A stretch of DNA of 64,000 nucleotides, from contig NZ_JAERQY020000004.1 of the NCBI RefSeq assembly GCF_016735495.2, positions 62,001 to 126,000 of the forward strand, in the 5' to 3' direction. Positions 1 to 9,853 of this stretch are shown here, piece by piece. Source of the DNA: Lysobacter sp. MMG2. GTDB lineage: Bacteria; Pseudomonadota; Gammaproteobacteria; Xanthomonadales; Xanthomonadaceae. Positions within the stretch are counted from its first letter, which is position 1. The number at the start of each line of letters is the position of its first letter. The notes under the pieces were generated by a model that was not told where the DNA came from, did not search any database, and saw only the letters and a program-made list of their open reading frames with translations. The position numbers were made by a program, and so were the translations under genes.

Positions 1-496
1 CGTCGAAGCGGCAGAACAGGCCATCGCCCGGCCCGGCGATCACCGACGGGCGGAACAACGTCCAGTCCAGACCGGACGCGCGGACATGCTGCTCGGCGCG
101 CCCGCGCGATTGCAGGTAATGGCTGTCGCCGCGGCCGGCGTTGAGTGCGCTCATCTGCAGCAGGCGACGCACGCCCATGCGCGTCATCGCCTCGATCAGC
201 GCGTCGGTGATGCCGACGAAGACGTGCTCGAAACCTCGGCCGTTGTCGCCCTTCTCGTTGAGGATGCCGACGAGGTTGATCGCGGCATCGGCATCGTCGA
301 GCACCGCGGCGAGGAAGTCGGCGTCGCTCACGTCGCCTTCGATCAGGCTGGCGCCTTGCGGTTTCATTGCGCGTTTGCGGGCGTCCACGCCGCGGCTGAG
401 CACCGTGATCCGGTCGCCGCCGGACAACAGGCGCGCGACCAGATGCCGGCCGACGAAGCCGGTGCCGCCAAGGATCACCACATGCCGTTGCGTCAT
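1..496 (-). CDS. NAD(P)-binding epimerase-like protein (NDUFA9-like), 3' part missing
   Basis: The gene runs off the left edge; the visible 165 residues are the N-terminal Rossmann part. The protein starts MTQRHVVILGGTGFVGRHL, a classic GxxGxxG dinucleotide-binding loop, followed by the conserved INLVGIL and FRPSVIAGPGDG segments of the atypical SDR/NDUFA9-like group. Relatives are soluble oxidoreductase-fold proteins related to the complex I accessory subunit; their substrate is mostly unknown. The usual YxxxK catalytic motif reads Y-L-Q-S-R, so the lysine is replaced by arginine, which argues for a binding or structural role rather than classical SDR chemistry. It sits just upstream of the transglycosylase gene, on the same strand. 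The family call is fairly sure; the specific function is not known. Confidence 0.75.
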   Translation of the reverse strand, partial: MTQRHVVILGGTGFVGRHLVARLLSGGDRITVLSRGVDARKRAMKPQGASLIEGDVSDADFLAAVLDDADAAINLVGILNEKGDNGRGFEHVFVGITDALIEAMTRMGVRRLLQMSALNAGRGDSHYLQSRGRAEQHVRASGLDWTLFRPSVIAGPGDGLFCRFD

Positions 497-523
497 GCGG
501 CGCAGTGTAGGCGAGGCCTCACG

Positions 524-2584
524 TCAGCGCTGTGATCGCGGCCGGGATTGCGCCGGTGCGGCCGGCGCCGGTGCGGTCGGTGCTGCCGCGGCCGGTGTCG
601 GGCAGACGAAGCGCTTGCGTGCACCGTCGGTGCGTCCGCGCAGGCGGTCGCTCAGCGTCAGCGCATCGCCGTTGAGGCGCCAGTCGTAGAGCACGCTGAA
701 GGCCAACACGCGGGCGACATAGTCGCGCGTTTCCTTGTAGCTGATGGTCTCGATCCAGAACTCCGGGTCCATGCCCGGCCGCTGCGACTGCCAGCGCGCC
801 AGCGGCGCCGGCCCGGCGTTGTAGCCGGCGATGACCTGGTACGGCTGGCCGCCGTACTTGTCCATCAGCTGACGAAGGTAAGCCGTGCCCAGGACGATGT
901 TCGTGTCCGGGTCGTAGAGGCTGTCGGCGCCGCCCCAGGGCAGGCCGAGCTTCGCAGCGACGCCCTGGCCGGTGCCCGGAAGGATCTGCATCAGACCCAT
1001 GGCGTTCGCGCCGGAGCGCGCGCGCGGATAGAAGATGCTCTCGGCGCGGATCTCCGCCGCGATCCAGGCCGGATCGAGCCGGTTGTTGGCGGCCTCGCGG
1101 CGGATCGTCGACTCGTGGTGCAGCGGGAAGCGCAAACCGTACAGGCGCGACTCGTCGGGGTTCTTGCCCAGCGAGAACACCGCGCGATCGAACCAGCCGT
1201 TGGCCTGCGCCACTTCCACCGCGATGCGTCGCTGCTCGTCGTTGAATCGCGAGAGCGCGTCGTCCCACTCGCGCACGGCCCAGCCGACGCGGTCGATCTG
1301 GAACAGCCCCATCGCCCGCACGATGGCGGGATCGCGCGCGATGGCCTGCTGCGCGGCGGCGCCGCTCTGCGGCAGCCACGGGCACAGCGCATACGGCAGG
1401 CCGAGCCGGTCGGCGGCCAGGAAGCCGTGGAAGTCGGGCTTGTTGGCCGCCTCCCGGAACAGGCGCTCGGCGTCGGCCTTGCGGCCGGTGAGTTCGCTCA
1501 GGCGGCCCTCGAAGAACATCCAGCGTGAATCGCCGCGCTGCTTGGCACCCATCTTCTGGATCGCCGTCAGCGCGGCATTCCAGTCCGAACGCGACATGGC
1601 TTCGCGCACGCGCCATTCGTGCAGGCGGTCGTCGAAGGCCGAGGCGGGCACGGCGTTGAGGCGCCGCGCCGAGTCGGGCTCGTACGAGGCCACGGTCCAC
1701 AGCGCGATCTGGTACAGCACGAGGCCGCGCTGGGCTTCATCCAGCCCCAGTGCGTTGGCGAAGCGCGGCAGCATCGCTTCGGCGGAGGCGGGCGAGGACT
1801 TGCCGAGTTTGGCCAGGCCCTGCGACGCGATCTCGCGGCTGCGCGGCGTCTTGGGCCAGGTGAGCGCGCGATCGTGCGGCGACTCCATGAAGGCCGCGTA
1901 ATCGTTGGCGAGCGCGAGCTGGTCCGGCGGCAATCCGCGCGCGGCGGCGCGCATGACGCCGGTCTCCCACTCGGCTGCGGCCAGGTCGATGCGCTCCCAG
2001 CGCAGCTCCGGGCCAAGCCCGCCTTGCGCCGCGAGGGCCGCCATCGGTGCGTCGCACGAATCGGGCAGGGACTTGCCGGTGCGCCACAGCGCCTGCGCAT
2101 CGCGCGTCCATTGCGCATCGGCGCGACCCAGCACCTGGCGCGCGTTCAACTCGCTGCAACGCAGGTTCGCGCTCTTGATCTGCGGGTTCCATGCGGCCAG
2201 CACCGAGGACCAGTCCTGGCGCCGCGCGGCCGCAGCGATCCATGCCTCGCGGAACGCCTCGGCCACGGCCTGCCCACGCTGTCGCGTGAGGAACGCCTGC
2301 GCCTGCGGGGCGGGGAGGTTGTCGATGTCGCGCCGCAAGGAGGCGAATTCGATCCACGGGAACAGCGGATGCTGCGCGAGGTCGCTGTAGCGGGCGGCAT
2401 CGAAGCGGCCGAGCTCGGCGTCCTCCAGTGCCGCACGCACGCGCGGCAACTTGGGATCGGCCATCGGCTTGGGCAACGGCGGAATGACGACGGCGGGCGC
2501 GCCTGCCGTGGTCTGCGCGCAGGCAGAAGCGGCAATGGCGAGGCTGCACGCAGCGAGTACGATGATGAATGGGCGGGGGACCAT
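524..2584 (-). CDS. slt: Soluble lytic murein transglycosylase (Slt70 family)
   Basis: Periplasmic exo-muramidase that cleaves the MurNAc-GlcNAc bond of peptidoglycan with formation of 1,6-anhydroMurNAc. The 686-residue product (E. coli Slt70 is about 645) begins with a signal peptide (MVPRPFIIVLAACSLAIAASA), has a long alpha-helical superhelix domain, and ends in the SLT/GEWL-like catalytic domain. That domain shows the catalytic Glu in IRAESIFYPRARS, the GLMQILPGTG motif, and the YNAGP motif. The start at 2584 was chosen because it places the signal peptide at the N-terminus; the frame stays open far upstream, but that stretch is antisense to the permease gene. The C-terminus is Ala/Pro rich. 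Confidence 0.93.
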   Translation of the reverse strand: MVPRPFIIVLAACSLAIAASACAQTTAGAPAVVIPPLPKPMADPKLPRVRAALEDAELGRFDAARYSDLAQHPLFPWIEFASLRRDIDNLPAPQAQAFLTRQRGQAVAEAFREAWIAAAARRQDWSSVLAAWNPQIKSANLRCSELNARQVLGRADAQWTRDAQALWRTGKSLPDSCDAPMAALAAQGGLGPELRWERIDLAAAEWETGVMRAAARGLPPDQLALANDYAAFMESPHDRALTWPKTPRSREIASQGLAKLGKSSPASAEAMLPRFANALGLDEAQRGLVLYQIALWTVASYEPDSARRLNAVPASAFDDRLHEWRVREAMSRSDWNAALTAIQKMGAKQRGDSRWMFFEGRLSELTGRKADAERLFREAANKPDFHGFLAADRLGLPYALCPWLPQSGAAAQQAIARDPAIVRAMGLFQIDRVGWAVREWDDALSRFNDEQRRIAVEVAQANGWFDRAVFSLGKNPDESRLYGLRFPLHHESTIRREAANNRLDPAWIAAEIRAESIFYPRARSGANAMGLMQILPGTGQGVAAKLGLPWGGADSLYDPDTNIVLGTAYLRQLMDKYGGQPYQVIAGYNAGPAPLARWQSQRPGMDPEFWIETISYKETRDYVARVLAFSVLYDWRLNGDALTLSDRLRGRTDGARKRFVCPTPAAAAPTAPAPAAPAQSRPRSQR

Positions 2585-2713
2585 TCGCGGGACTATAGCC
2601 CAGCATCGTGAAGCGGCCGTTGGCGCGATGTGTTCGGCTTTCAGGCGTGGTTGCGACAGGATGTGCAGCACGCATGTCGCTGCGAGGTCGCGCTGCATCG
2701 TCCAGGAGAAATC

Positions 2714-3514
2714 ATGCTCACTGCATTGCCTGTATTCCTCGCACTCGGCGCGGTCGCCGGAATTCTCGCCGGGCTGCTCGGCGTCGGCGGCGGTCTGGTG
2801 CTGGTCGCGGCGCTGGTGTGGCTGCTGCCCGGCATGGGCATTCCGAAGGAAGCGGCGATGCATGCGGCCCTGGCCAGCTCGCTGGCGAGCATCGTGCTGA
2901 CGGCCGCGGCTTCGGCCCGTGCCCATGCGCGGCGCGGCAGCGTGATGTGGCCGACGGTGGCGTGGATGGTGCCCGGCATCCTGGTCGGCGGATGGCTCGG
3001 CAGCGCTGTGGCGGTGCGCATCGACGACGACGTGTTGCGCTGGATCGTCTCCGGCTACTGCTTCCTCGCCGCCGCGCAGCTGATCTTCGGCGGCAAGCGC
3101 AATGCCGCCGGCGATGCCGTGCCGGCACCACGCGGCGCGCCGATGACAGCGGCTGGCCTGGGTATCGGCGCGGTCTCGGCGGTGGTCGGCATCGGCGGCG
3201 GCAGCATGACGGTGCCGCTGCTGGTATGGCGTGGCGTGGCGCCGGTGCGTGCGGTCGGAACCTCGTCCGCTTGCGGCGTCGCGATCGGGCTGGCGAGCGC
3301 GGTCGGTTACGCGCTGCATGCGCCCGCGGGCGCGCTTCCACACCATGCGATCGGCTACATCTACCTGCCCGCGGCGATTGGCGTTGCCGCCGCGTCCGTA
3401 TTCGCGGCGCCCTACGGCACGCGCCTCGCGCACTACCTGCAGGGCGACACACTCAAGCGCGTGTTCGCAGGATTTCTCGTCCTGGTAGGAACGAGCCTGG
3501 CACTAGGCGTCTGA
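2714..3514 (+). CDS. TauE/SafE family (sulfite exporter-like) membrane permease
   Basis: Inner-membrane protein of 266 residues with about eight hydrophobic segments. It carries the two glycine-rich family repeats, GLLGVGGGLVLV near residue 20 and VVGIGGGSMTVPLLVW near residue 160. TauE/SafE proteins (formerly DUF81) move sulfur-containing anions or organosulfonates across the membrane, but many members have no known substrate and nothing here identifies it. The ATG at 2714 has a good ribosome-binding site (AGGAGAA, 4 nt before it). The gene is divergent from slt and stands alone. Confidence 0.88.
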   Translation: MLTALPVFLALGAVAGILAGLLGVGGGLVLVAALVWLLPGMGIPKEAAMHAALASSLASIVLTAAASARAHARRGSVMWPTVAWMVPGILVGGWLGSAVAVRIDDDVLRWIVSGYCFLAAAQLIFGGKRNAAGDAVPAPRGAPMTAAGLGIGAVSAVVGIGGGSMTVPLLVWRGVAPVRAVGTSSACGVAIGLASAVGYALHAPAGALPHHAIGYIYLPAAIGVAAASVFAAPYGTRLAHYLQGDTLKRVFAGFLVLVGTSLALGV

Positions 3515-3541
3515 CGCGCGCGCGGGACGACGACGGGACGA

Positions 3542-6493
3542 TCACCCCGTCGTGCCGCGCAGCTCCGGTGCCGTCGAATCCAGCTCGGCCTGGATCGCCT
3601 GCAACGTGGCGACGATCGCCGCCCGGCGTTCCGCCGTACCGCGCGGTTTCGCATCGCCGGTGATCGGGCTTGCGACCAGGCTCAATGCCCCCTCCATTCG
3701 ATGCAGGAGCTCGCGCTGGCGCGGTTCATCCCCCGCCTCGATGGCTCGGTCGAGCTCGTCCACCTCGTCGTGGCTCATATCGGAAAGATCGCGCAGGACA
3801 CGGAGGAACTCGGCCGGATCCTGATACACCGAACGCAGACCCAGGAATGCGTCCGGCACCGCTTCGGGCACGGCGGGTGCTTCCGGCGCGAGGCGAAGCA
3901 GCGCCGACAGTTTCGCCGCAAGCGCATCGAGCTGGATGGGCTTGGCGAGGAAGTCGTCCATGCCCGCATCGCGGCAACGGTGGACCTGGTCCGGCAACGC
4001 GCTGGCCGACAGGGCGACGACGGGAATGCCCGCATTCGGACCGTCGGAAGCGCGCAGCTCGCGGGCGAGGGTGTAGCCGTCCATCACCGGCATGTGGCAG
4101 TCGGTGAGCAGCAGGTCGTAGCGATTGCGCGCAAGTTCGGCCAGCGCTTGCTCGCCGTTCTCCGCCATGTCGTACGCGTAGCCGAGCTTGTCCAACATCC
4201 GACCGATGACGGCGCGGTTGATCGGATGATCCTCCGCGACCAGAACCCGAATCCGCTGCTGCGATTCGGCGGCGATAGGCAAGGCGACGCCGTCGTCGCT
4301 TGCGATGCCCAGCGCGTTGCGGCATGCGGCGAGGAGGGATCGCAGCGACTGCGGGTCGCCGCGCAACATGATGCCCGGGCTGCCATTGGCGACTGCGTCC
4401 CCGGTGCTGCTTGCTACACGCAGCATCGGGCAGCGCAGAAGGGCGTCAGGCAACGCAATCGCAGCGTCCACCACGAACAGATCGGCGTCACAGCAGTTGA
4501 AGTCCGGCAGGTCGGAAGCCTCGATTTCCATCTGGCTGAAGCCCAGCGAGCTCAAGTCGTTGCTGATCTCCTGCGCGCGCAGCGGATCGGCGACGCAGAC
4601 CACCACGGTGCGGCCGTCGAACTCGGGGCGCGGGCGCAGCGGTTCCACCACCTGCAGCGACAGATCGAAGATCGCACGCGTTCCCACGCCGGGTTCGCTT
4701 TCCAGATGCAGCCCGCCGCCCATCATCGTCGCCAGGCGCCGGCTGATCGAAAGGCCAAGGCCAGTGCCGCCAAAACGGCGCGTGGTCGAATGCTCTGCCT
4801 GGATGAACGGCTGGAACAGGCGCGACAGGTTTTCCGAGGCGATGCCAATGCCGGTGTCGGACACTTCGATCCGCAGGCGCTGTTCGTCGTCGACTTCCTC
4901 GATCAAACGGACGTGCAGGGTGACGTGCCCTTCGGAGGTGAACTTCAGCGCATTGCTGAGCAGGTTGGTGACGACCTGCCGGATGCGCATGGCGTCGCCC
5001 CGGAAGCGCGTGGCCAGGCGCCAGTCCACGATGGAGTACAGGTGCACCTCGCCCTCACGCGCGCGCGCGCCGAAGAGCCCTGCCGCGCTGTCGATCAGAT
5101 CGCGCAGATCGAAGTCCGTGCGCTCGATGCTCAGACGGCCGGACTCGATGCGGGAATAATCCAGGATGTCGTCGAGGATCTGCAGCAGTGCCTTGGCCGA
5201 GTCGCGGGCCATCAGCGCCATGTCGGACTGGTCGACCTCCAGCCGTGTCTGCGTGAGCAGTTCGAGCAAGCCCAGCACGCCGGTCATCGGCGTGCGGATC
5301 TCGTGACTCATCGCTGCCAGGAAGATGCTCTTGGCCGCCACCGCGGATTCGGCCTGCGCCTTTGCTTCGCTCAGCGCTTCCGCCTGTTCGTGCAGCTGCG
5401 TCGTATCGAACCAGTAGCCGCTCCATTCCACGGCACCGTCCGGCAGCCGCCGCGGCATACCGCCTTCGGTGCGGAGCCAGCGCCAGCCGCCGTCGACGTG
5501 GAAGCGCAGGTCGAAAGGCGGCATTGGCTGCAACGTCGTCGCGGCGGCCTCCACGTTGCGGACCACCAGCATCTGGTCGTCGGCGTGCACGCGGGCCAGT
5601 ACCCGGGGCTCGTCCGCAAGCAGTTCCTGCGCGGACATGCCGACCATGCCGAGCGAATCGCCGGCCATGTACGTGAAGCGGCGGCGTCCGTCCTCCTCGA
5701 CGCGAAGCCGGAAGACCAGGCCGGGTATCGCCTGGGTGATGTCGCTCAGGCGTTGCTCGGACGCGCGTGCCCGGGCCTCGGCGGCACGGATGTCGCTGAC
5801 GTCGACGATGGTGCCGAGCAGACGCGACTGCCCGTCGGACGTGATGACGGGGTGGCGCCAGACGATCAGGCTGCGCGCCTCGTCCGTCGCCGATAGACGC
5901 ATCTGGTACTCGCGACGCGTACTCCCACCCGCGCGCAACAGCTCCGCGTCCTCGTCCATGAGCGCGTTCGCGTCGACATCGGGCAGGTGGTGCGTCTCGA
6001 TCAACGTGTGGCCGATCAGTTCCTCGCGACGTCTTCCGAACATCTCCTCGTAGGCGCGATTGACGGCGACGTAGCGGCCCTCGCTGTCCTTCACGAGCAC
6101 GGCATAGGGAATGGATTCCAGCAACGCCTGCTGGAATCCCAGCTGCAACGTCAGCTCGTGCTCGGCCTTCGCCTTGGCGTTTGTGGCCCGCCGCAGCCGG
6201 ACGTAGGCGAAGGCGATGGCGCCGACCACCAGCAGCAGCACGGCGGCGGCGAGAAGCACCCAGCCCCACGGTGCGCCGTAGGCGTATTCGGTGGTGAGCC
6301 AGCGCGACCGGATTGCCTGGCGCTCGCCTTCGTCCAGGCCGTCCAGCACCCGATTGATCACGGGCAGTAGCGCCTCATGTTCGCGGCGAACACCGAATGC
6401 GAGCTCGGTGTCCATTCCTGCTGGGCCGACGACGCGAAGTTCGGCCGCGTAGCGATTGCGGATCAGCGCGTCGATGGCGGGCAACGTGCCCAC
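3542..6493 (-). pseudogene. BvgS-like hybrid sensor kinase, downstream part after a frameshift (PAS-HisKA-HATPase-REC-Hpt)
   Basis: C-terminal 983 residues of an unorthodox sensor kinase. In order: the tail of a second periplasmic solute-binding-like domain, a transmembrane segment (about 75-97), two PAS domains, a HisKA domain with the phosphoacceptor His in MSHEIRTPM (about 394), and an HATPase domain with N box (LLSNALKF) and G boxes (SDTGIGI, GGTGLGLS). A receiver follows with the phosphoacceptor Asp in LLTDCHMPVMDG (about 796), then a C-terminal Hpt domain with His in LLHRMEGAL (about 932). All phosphorelay residues are present. The frame is open upstream of the listed Met and reads GLTKVANGEADAYVGTLP, continuing the preceding gene, so this Met is not a real start. 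No cognate BvgA-type regulator lies next to it. The adjoining fimbrial operon is a plausible but unproven target. Confidence 0.82.
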
Positions 6494-6525
6494 GTAAGCG
6501 TCGGCCTCGCCGTTCGCGACTTTCG

Positions 6526-7854
6526 TCAGCCCCGCTCGTTGCTGCCCACCGCGAGCAGGCGCGTGCGCGGGAGCATGGCGCGCAAGCGCGACAGGACGCC
6601 GGCCTCATCACGCACAGACACCGTCCGCCCTACCAGGTCCTTAGGGCCGGCGATCGGCGGACCCTGCATGCGCGCCACGATGACTTCGGGAAAATACTCA
6701 TAGGGCTGGCTGAAGCCCATCTCGCTCGAATCGATGTCCTCGCTGCTGCCGGCCGCGATCAGATCGATCTCGTGGGCCAGCACCATCCGTTCCAGACTGC
6801 CCCAGTCCTGCGCCGGGACCAGTTGCACGCGCAGCCCCGTTTGCTTCTGCAGGATGTTGATGTAGTCCGCCGCGATGCCGTCGAACGCGCCCTTGCGATT
6901 GATGAAGCTGTAGGGATAGCGGTCCACCTCGTACCCGATTCGCAGCACCGGCAGTCCGGCCAGACGCTGACGCTCCGCAGCCGAGATGCCTGCGTGCGCG
7001 AACGGGAGCCTGTCGTGGTCGTCCAGGCCCCAGCGTGCGCGCAGCTGCACAAGCTCGCGCTCGGTGATGGTGGCTTCGGCCTTGCGCAGGATGCTGGTCA
7101 ACTCATTGAGATCGCGCCGTACCGCCGGGGCGAACTCAAACGTCGGCAGACCGAACGGGCCAAGTATCGACACATCGTCCGTCTGGCGCTGCTGCACCAG
7201 CGTCCGCATGCGCGCGGCGGTGACGCCGACGTAGGCATCGGCCTCGCCGCGGGTGAGCATGTCCAGCGCTTGCGCGCCGTCTTCGGCGTAGACAAGCGTC
7301 GCGCCTGGAAACTCGTCATGTACTACGCGCGAGACGACCTGAAACTTGCGTTCCAGGACGACGCGCGCCGTGTTGAGATCACCCGCGCCGCGGATCTGCA
7401 GGTCGCCCTTGCGCGCCACCAGCACCACCTGCTGGCCCAGCACGAAGGGTCGCAGCATGTGGAAGCGGTCCAGCCGCTGCGGGATGACCGGCTGCGTGAG
7501 CAGCATGTCGTACGGCATCGACTCATTCGATCCACCCAGCGCGACCGACACCCAGTCGTTGTACGGGCGGAACTCCAGTTGCAATCCCGCGCGGCCCGCG
7601 AGCAGGCGCGCGTAGTCGACGCCCAATCCTTCCGGTTGCCCGCCGCGCCAGGTTTCGAACGGCACGAAATCGCCCGCATACACGCCGACCTGTATGACCG
7701 GATGCGCCTGGCGCCACGCGACTTCCGAAGGTGCAAGGGCCACCGAGCCGGGCGCGCGCGCCTGCGCGCCGACAGCACCGCACATCAGCATGCACAGGAT
7801 GAGAAGGGTCCGGAACATCGAGAGGACGATGCGCAACCGCGTGCGAGAGCCCAT
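6526..7854 (-). pseudogene. BvgS-like hybrid sensor kinase, N-terminal part (two periplasmic SBP-like sensor domains)
   Basis: 442 codons: a signal peptide or TM segment (MFRTLLILCMLMCGAVGAQA), then two tandem family-3 solute-binding-protein-like (Venus flytrap) domains. These start near APSEVAWRQAHPVIQVGVYAG and LAGLPVLRIGYEVDRYPYSF, as in BvgS and EvgS. The frame ends at TGA (6526-6528) in the middle of the second domain. The other frame carries on with the expected GEADAYVG motif of that domain, so the two parts were one gene of about 1,440 codons. The start at 7854 has a GAAGG ribosome-binding site about 7 nt away. Either the gene is inactive in this strain or there is a base-calling error next to the C run at 6530-6533. 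Confidence 0.82.
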
Positions 7855-8343
7855 GGGATACCTTCTTTTTGCGGTCAGCGCCTGTCGGTCCACACTAAGT
7901 TCCGCGGCCGATGGGCTGCCATCAGAATGATCTGAATGTAAACGCTCTCGCCTTGGGGCGGACCACGCGCGAATCGACGCGCGACGTCTGTGGCGATCAA
8001 CCCGTCTACTGTGAAGACGTGACGAGCGCGTGAGTTTCCCGGGTGCACCCCAAGCCCTTGTGCCAGACAGCGAACCCACGGTAGTCATTTCAGATTCGCG
8101 CGCGACGGGCGACGAATCACGCTCCGTCGCTGGCGAGGAACTCAGTCAGGCTGAGTCGGCTGTCCGCATCCGATTGGAACTTTACTCAAAAGCGAGATCC
8201 GCTTTACGCAATTTTTAGGAACTGTCCGATGGGTCCCAGCCAGTCTGGTGGCCAACATACGCCCCGTCGCTAGGGCAAGCCAATACAAGGCAAGCACCAC
8301 CTCTGCGGCCTACCCACTCACCAGTAACGCATAGGAAATTGCA
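7855..8343. other. Intergenic region between sensor kinase and fimbrial operon
   Basis: About 490 bp between divergent transcription units with no convincing gene. It must hold the promoters of both the sensor kinase (minus) and the pilin operon (plus). The stretch around 8178-8222 is unusually AT-rich for this window and is a candidate pilin promoter area. A perfect 6-bp inverted repeat lies at 8140-8156. I could not pick a clear sigma-70 or sigma-54 promoter. Confidence 0.5.
8140..8156. promoter_or_regulatory. Candidate operator upstream of pilin operon (inverted repeat)
   Basis: ACTCAG-TCAGG-CTGAGT is a perfect 6-bp inverted repeat with a 5-bp spacer, about 190 bp before the pilin start. 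Size and position suit a dimeric regulator, but it may be chance; there is only one copy in the region. Confidence 0.25.
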
Positions 8344-8904
8344 ATGAAGAAGATCCTCCTCTCCTCCGCTATGGTTGCCGTCCTCGGCGTCGTCGCAGCT
8401 CCGTCCGCTTTCGCTGCTTCGGGCGGCACCATCACCATCAACGGCGAAGTCCTTGATGGCACCTGCACCGTGAGCGGCGGCGAAAACACCAGCGGCGGCG
8501 CCGACTTCACCGTCGACCTGGCCCCGGTTCACAAGGACCGCCTGCCGGCCGCCGGCTCCGTCGCCGGTGCCAAGGGCTTCACCGTGAACGTCGGCGGCAA
8601 CGCCGGTGACGTGTGCGATACCGCCAAGCTCGCCAAGCTGTGGTTCCAGTACGACGCCGCCAAGATCGACTCGGCCACGGGCAACCTCAAGAACATCGAT
8701 GCCAGCGGTCCGGCCGTGGTCCAGGTCCAGCTGCTGAACCAGGCCGCCACGCCGATCAACCTGTACACGGGTGATAACACCAGCACCGCCGCATTCGTGA
8801 GCGGCAAGGCCAAGCTGCAGTACTCGGCGCAGTACTTCGCCACCGCCGCCGCCACGCCGGGCAAGGTCAAGGCGCAGGCCACGTACGTGCTGTCGTACCA
8901 GTAA
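8344..8904 (+). CDS. Major fimbrial subunit (type 1 pilin family)
   Basis: Secreted structural pilin of a chaperone-usher fimbria, 186 residues. It has a signal peptide (MKKILLSSAMVAVLGVVAAPSAFA), then an N-terminal donor strand (GGTITINGEVLDGTC) that would complement the next subunit in the fibre. A conserved cysteine pair (GTCTV and GDVCDT) forms the pilin disulfide, and the C-terminus is beta-strand-like with a penultimate Tyr (ATYVLSYQ), as usher and chaperone recognition requires. The ribosome-binding site is AGGAAA at 8332-8337. It is the first gene of the operon, and a strong hairpin after it probably sets high pilin versus low chaperone/usher expression. Confidence 0.92.
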   Translation: MKKILLSSAMVAVLGVVAAPSAFAASGGTITINGEVLDGTCTVSGGENTSGGADFTVDLAPVHKDRLPAAGSVAGAKGFTVNVGGNAGDVCDTAKLAKLWFQYDAAKIDSATGNLKNIDASGPAVVQVQLLNQAATPINLYTGDNTSTAAFVSGKAKLQYSAQYFATAAATPGKVKAQATYVLSYQ

Positions 8905-8922
8905 TCGCTTCAAGCGTTCAAA

Positions 8923-8949
8923 GGTGTGGCCGGCTTAGCCGGCCACACC
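8923..8949 (+). terminator. Intra-operon hairpin after pilin gene
   Basis: Perfect 12-bp stem GGTGTGGCCGGC-TTA-GCCGGCCACACC in the 88-bp gap between pilin and chaperone. It is followed only by ATTACTT, not a real T tract. It is best read as a partial terminator or 3' mRNA stabiliser giving excess pilin transcript, as in other fimbrial operons. Confidence 0.7.
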
Positions 8950-8992
8950 ATTACTTGTACTGGATTCGAAGGTCCGCTTCATCGGAGTTGCC

Positions 8993-9724
8993 ATGAAAAC
9001 CCTTTCACGCACGCTGTCCGCGCTGGTCCTGACCCTTGTCGGTGGTCTTTCCGCCGCGCATGCCGGCATCCAGATTGTGGGCACGCGAGTCATCTATCCG
9101 GCCTCCCACCGTGAAGTCACGGTCCAGGTGACGAACAAGGGCGACGTGCCACGCCTGATCCAGTCATGGACGGACAGCGGCAACCCGGAGGAATCGCCTG
9201 AAACCAGCAAGGCTCCGTTCCTCATCACGCCTCCCATTTCGCGCATCGATCCGGGCAAGGGCCAAGCACTGCGCCTGATGTTCACCGGTGCCCAGCTTCC
9301 GCAGGACCGCGAGTCCGTGTTCTACCTGAACGTGCTCGAGATTCCGCCGGCGCCGAAGGCTGACCAAGACAACAATTACCTGCAGTTTGCGGTGCGCACG
9401 CGCATCAAGATTTTCTATCGCCCGACGACGTTGCAGGGTAACCCCGAAGCATCGGTCGATCAGCTTGGCTGGCGCATGGTGCGTCAGGGAGACAAGCTCG
9501 CTGTCGAGTGCACGAATGGCACGGCCTACAACGTGTCCATGACCTATGTCCGCCTGAAGGACGCCAAGAATCCGACGAAGGTCGGCGACAACGGCGGCAT
9601 GTGCCCGGCTATGGGTCGTCAGACCTTCCCGCTGGAAAATGGCGCAGATAGCGGCCGCATTGTTTTCGATTACATCAATGACTACGGCGCGACGGTTGAG
9701 CACGAGGCCGCCTACACGCGCTGA
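8993..9724 (+). CDS. Periplasmic fimbrial chaperone (PapD/FimC family)
   Basis: Periplasmic chaperone of 243 residues that donates its G1 strand to pilins and delivers them to the usher. A signal peptide ends at AAHA. The mature protein has two Ig-like domains: the N-domain carries the conserved Arg in GTRVIYP and the family signature ESVFYLNVLEIPP, and the Lys of RIKIFYRP marks the subunit-anchoring cleft. The short F1-G1 loop suggests an FGS-type chaperone. The C-terminal domain has two cysteines (VECTN, GGMCPA) likely to form a disulfide. It lies between pilin and usher in the usual order. Confidence 0.93.
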   Translation: MKTLSRTLSALVLTLVGGLSAAHAGIQIVGTRVIYPASHREVTVQVTNKGDVPRLIQSWTDSGNPEESPETSKAPFLITPPISRIDPGKGQALRLMFTGAQLPQDRESVFYLNVLEIPPAPKADQDNNYLQFAVRTRIKIFYRPTTLQGNPEASVDQLGWRMVRQGDKLAVECTNGTAYNVSMTYVRLKDAKNPTKVGDNGGMCPAMGRQTFPLENGADSGRIVFDYINDYGATVEHEAAYTR

Positions 9725-9853
9725 GCCAGGCGCACTTCGCAACTAGTTCCCCTCCCGAACATCCCCAGTCCCTCCATGAGGGGCTAGGAAAGGTTTGTCC
9801 CGAATTCCTGGCCTGCCGCTATTGCGCGGGCCCAATCCCCGCCAGGTAACGCC

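Noticed and set aside
6520-6545. Programmed ribosomal frameshift in the sensor kinase
   Set aside because: No slippery heptamer with a downstream pseudoknot is evident, and this gene family is not known to use one; mutation or sequencing error is simpler.
8150-8343. Sigma-54 promoter before the pilin gene
   Set aside because: No GG-N10-GC pattern with the right context could be found by eye.
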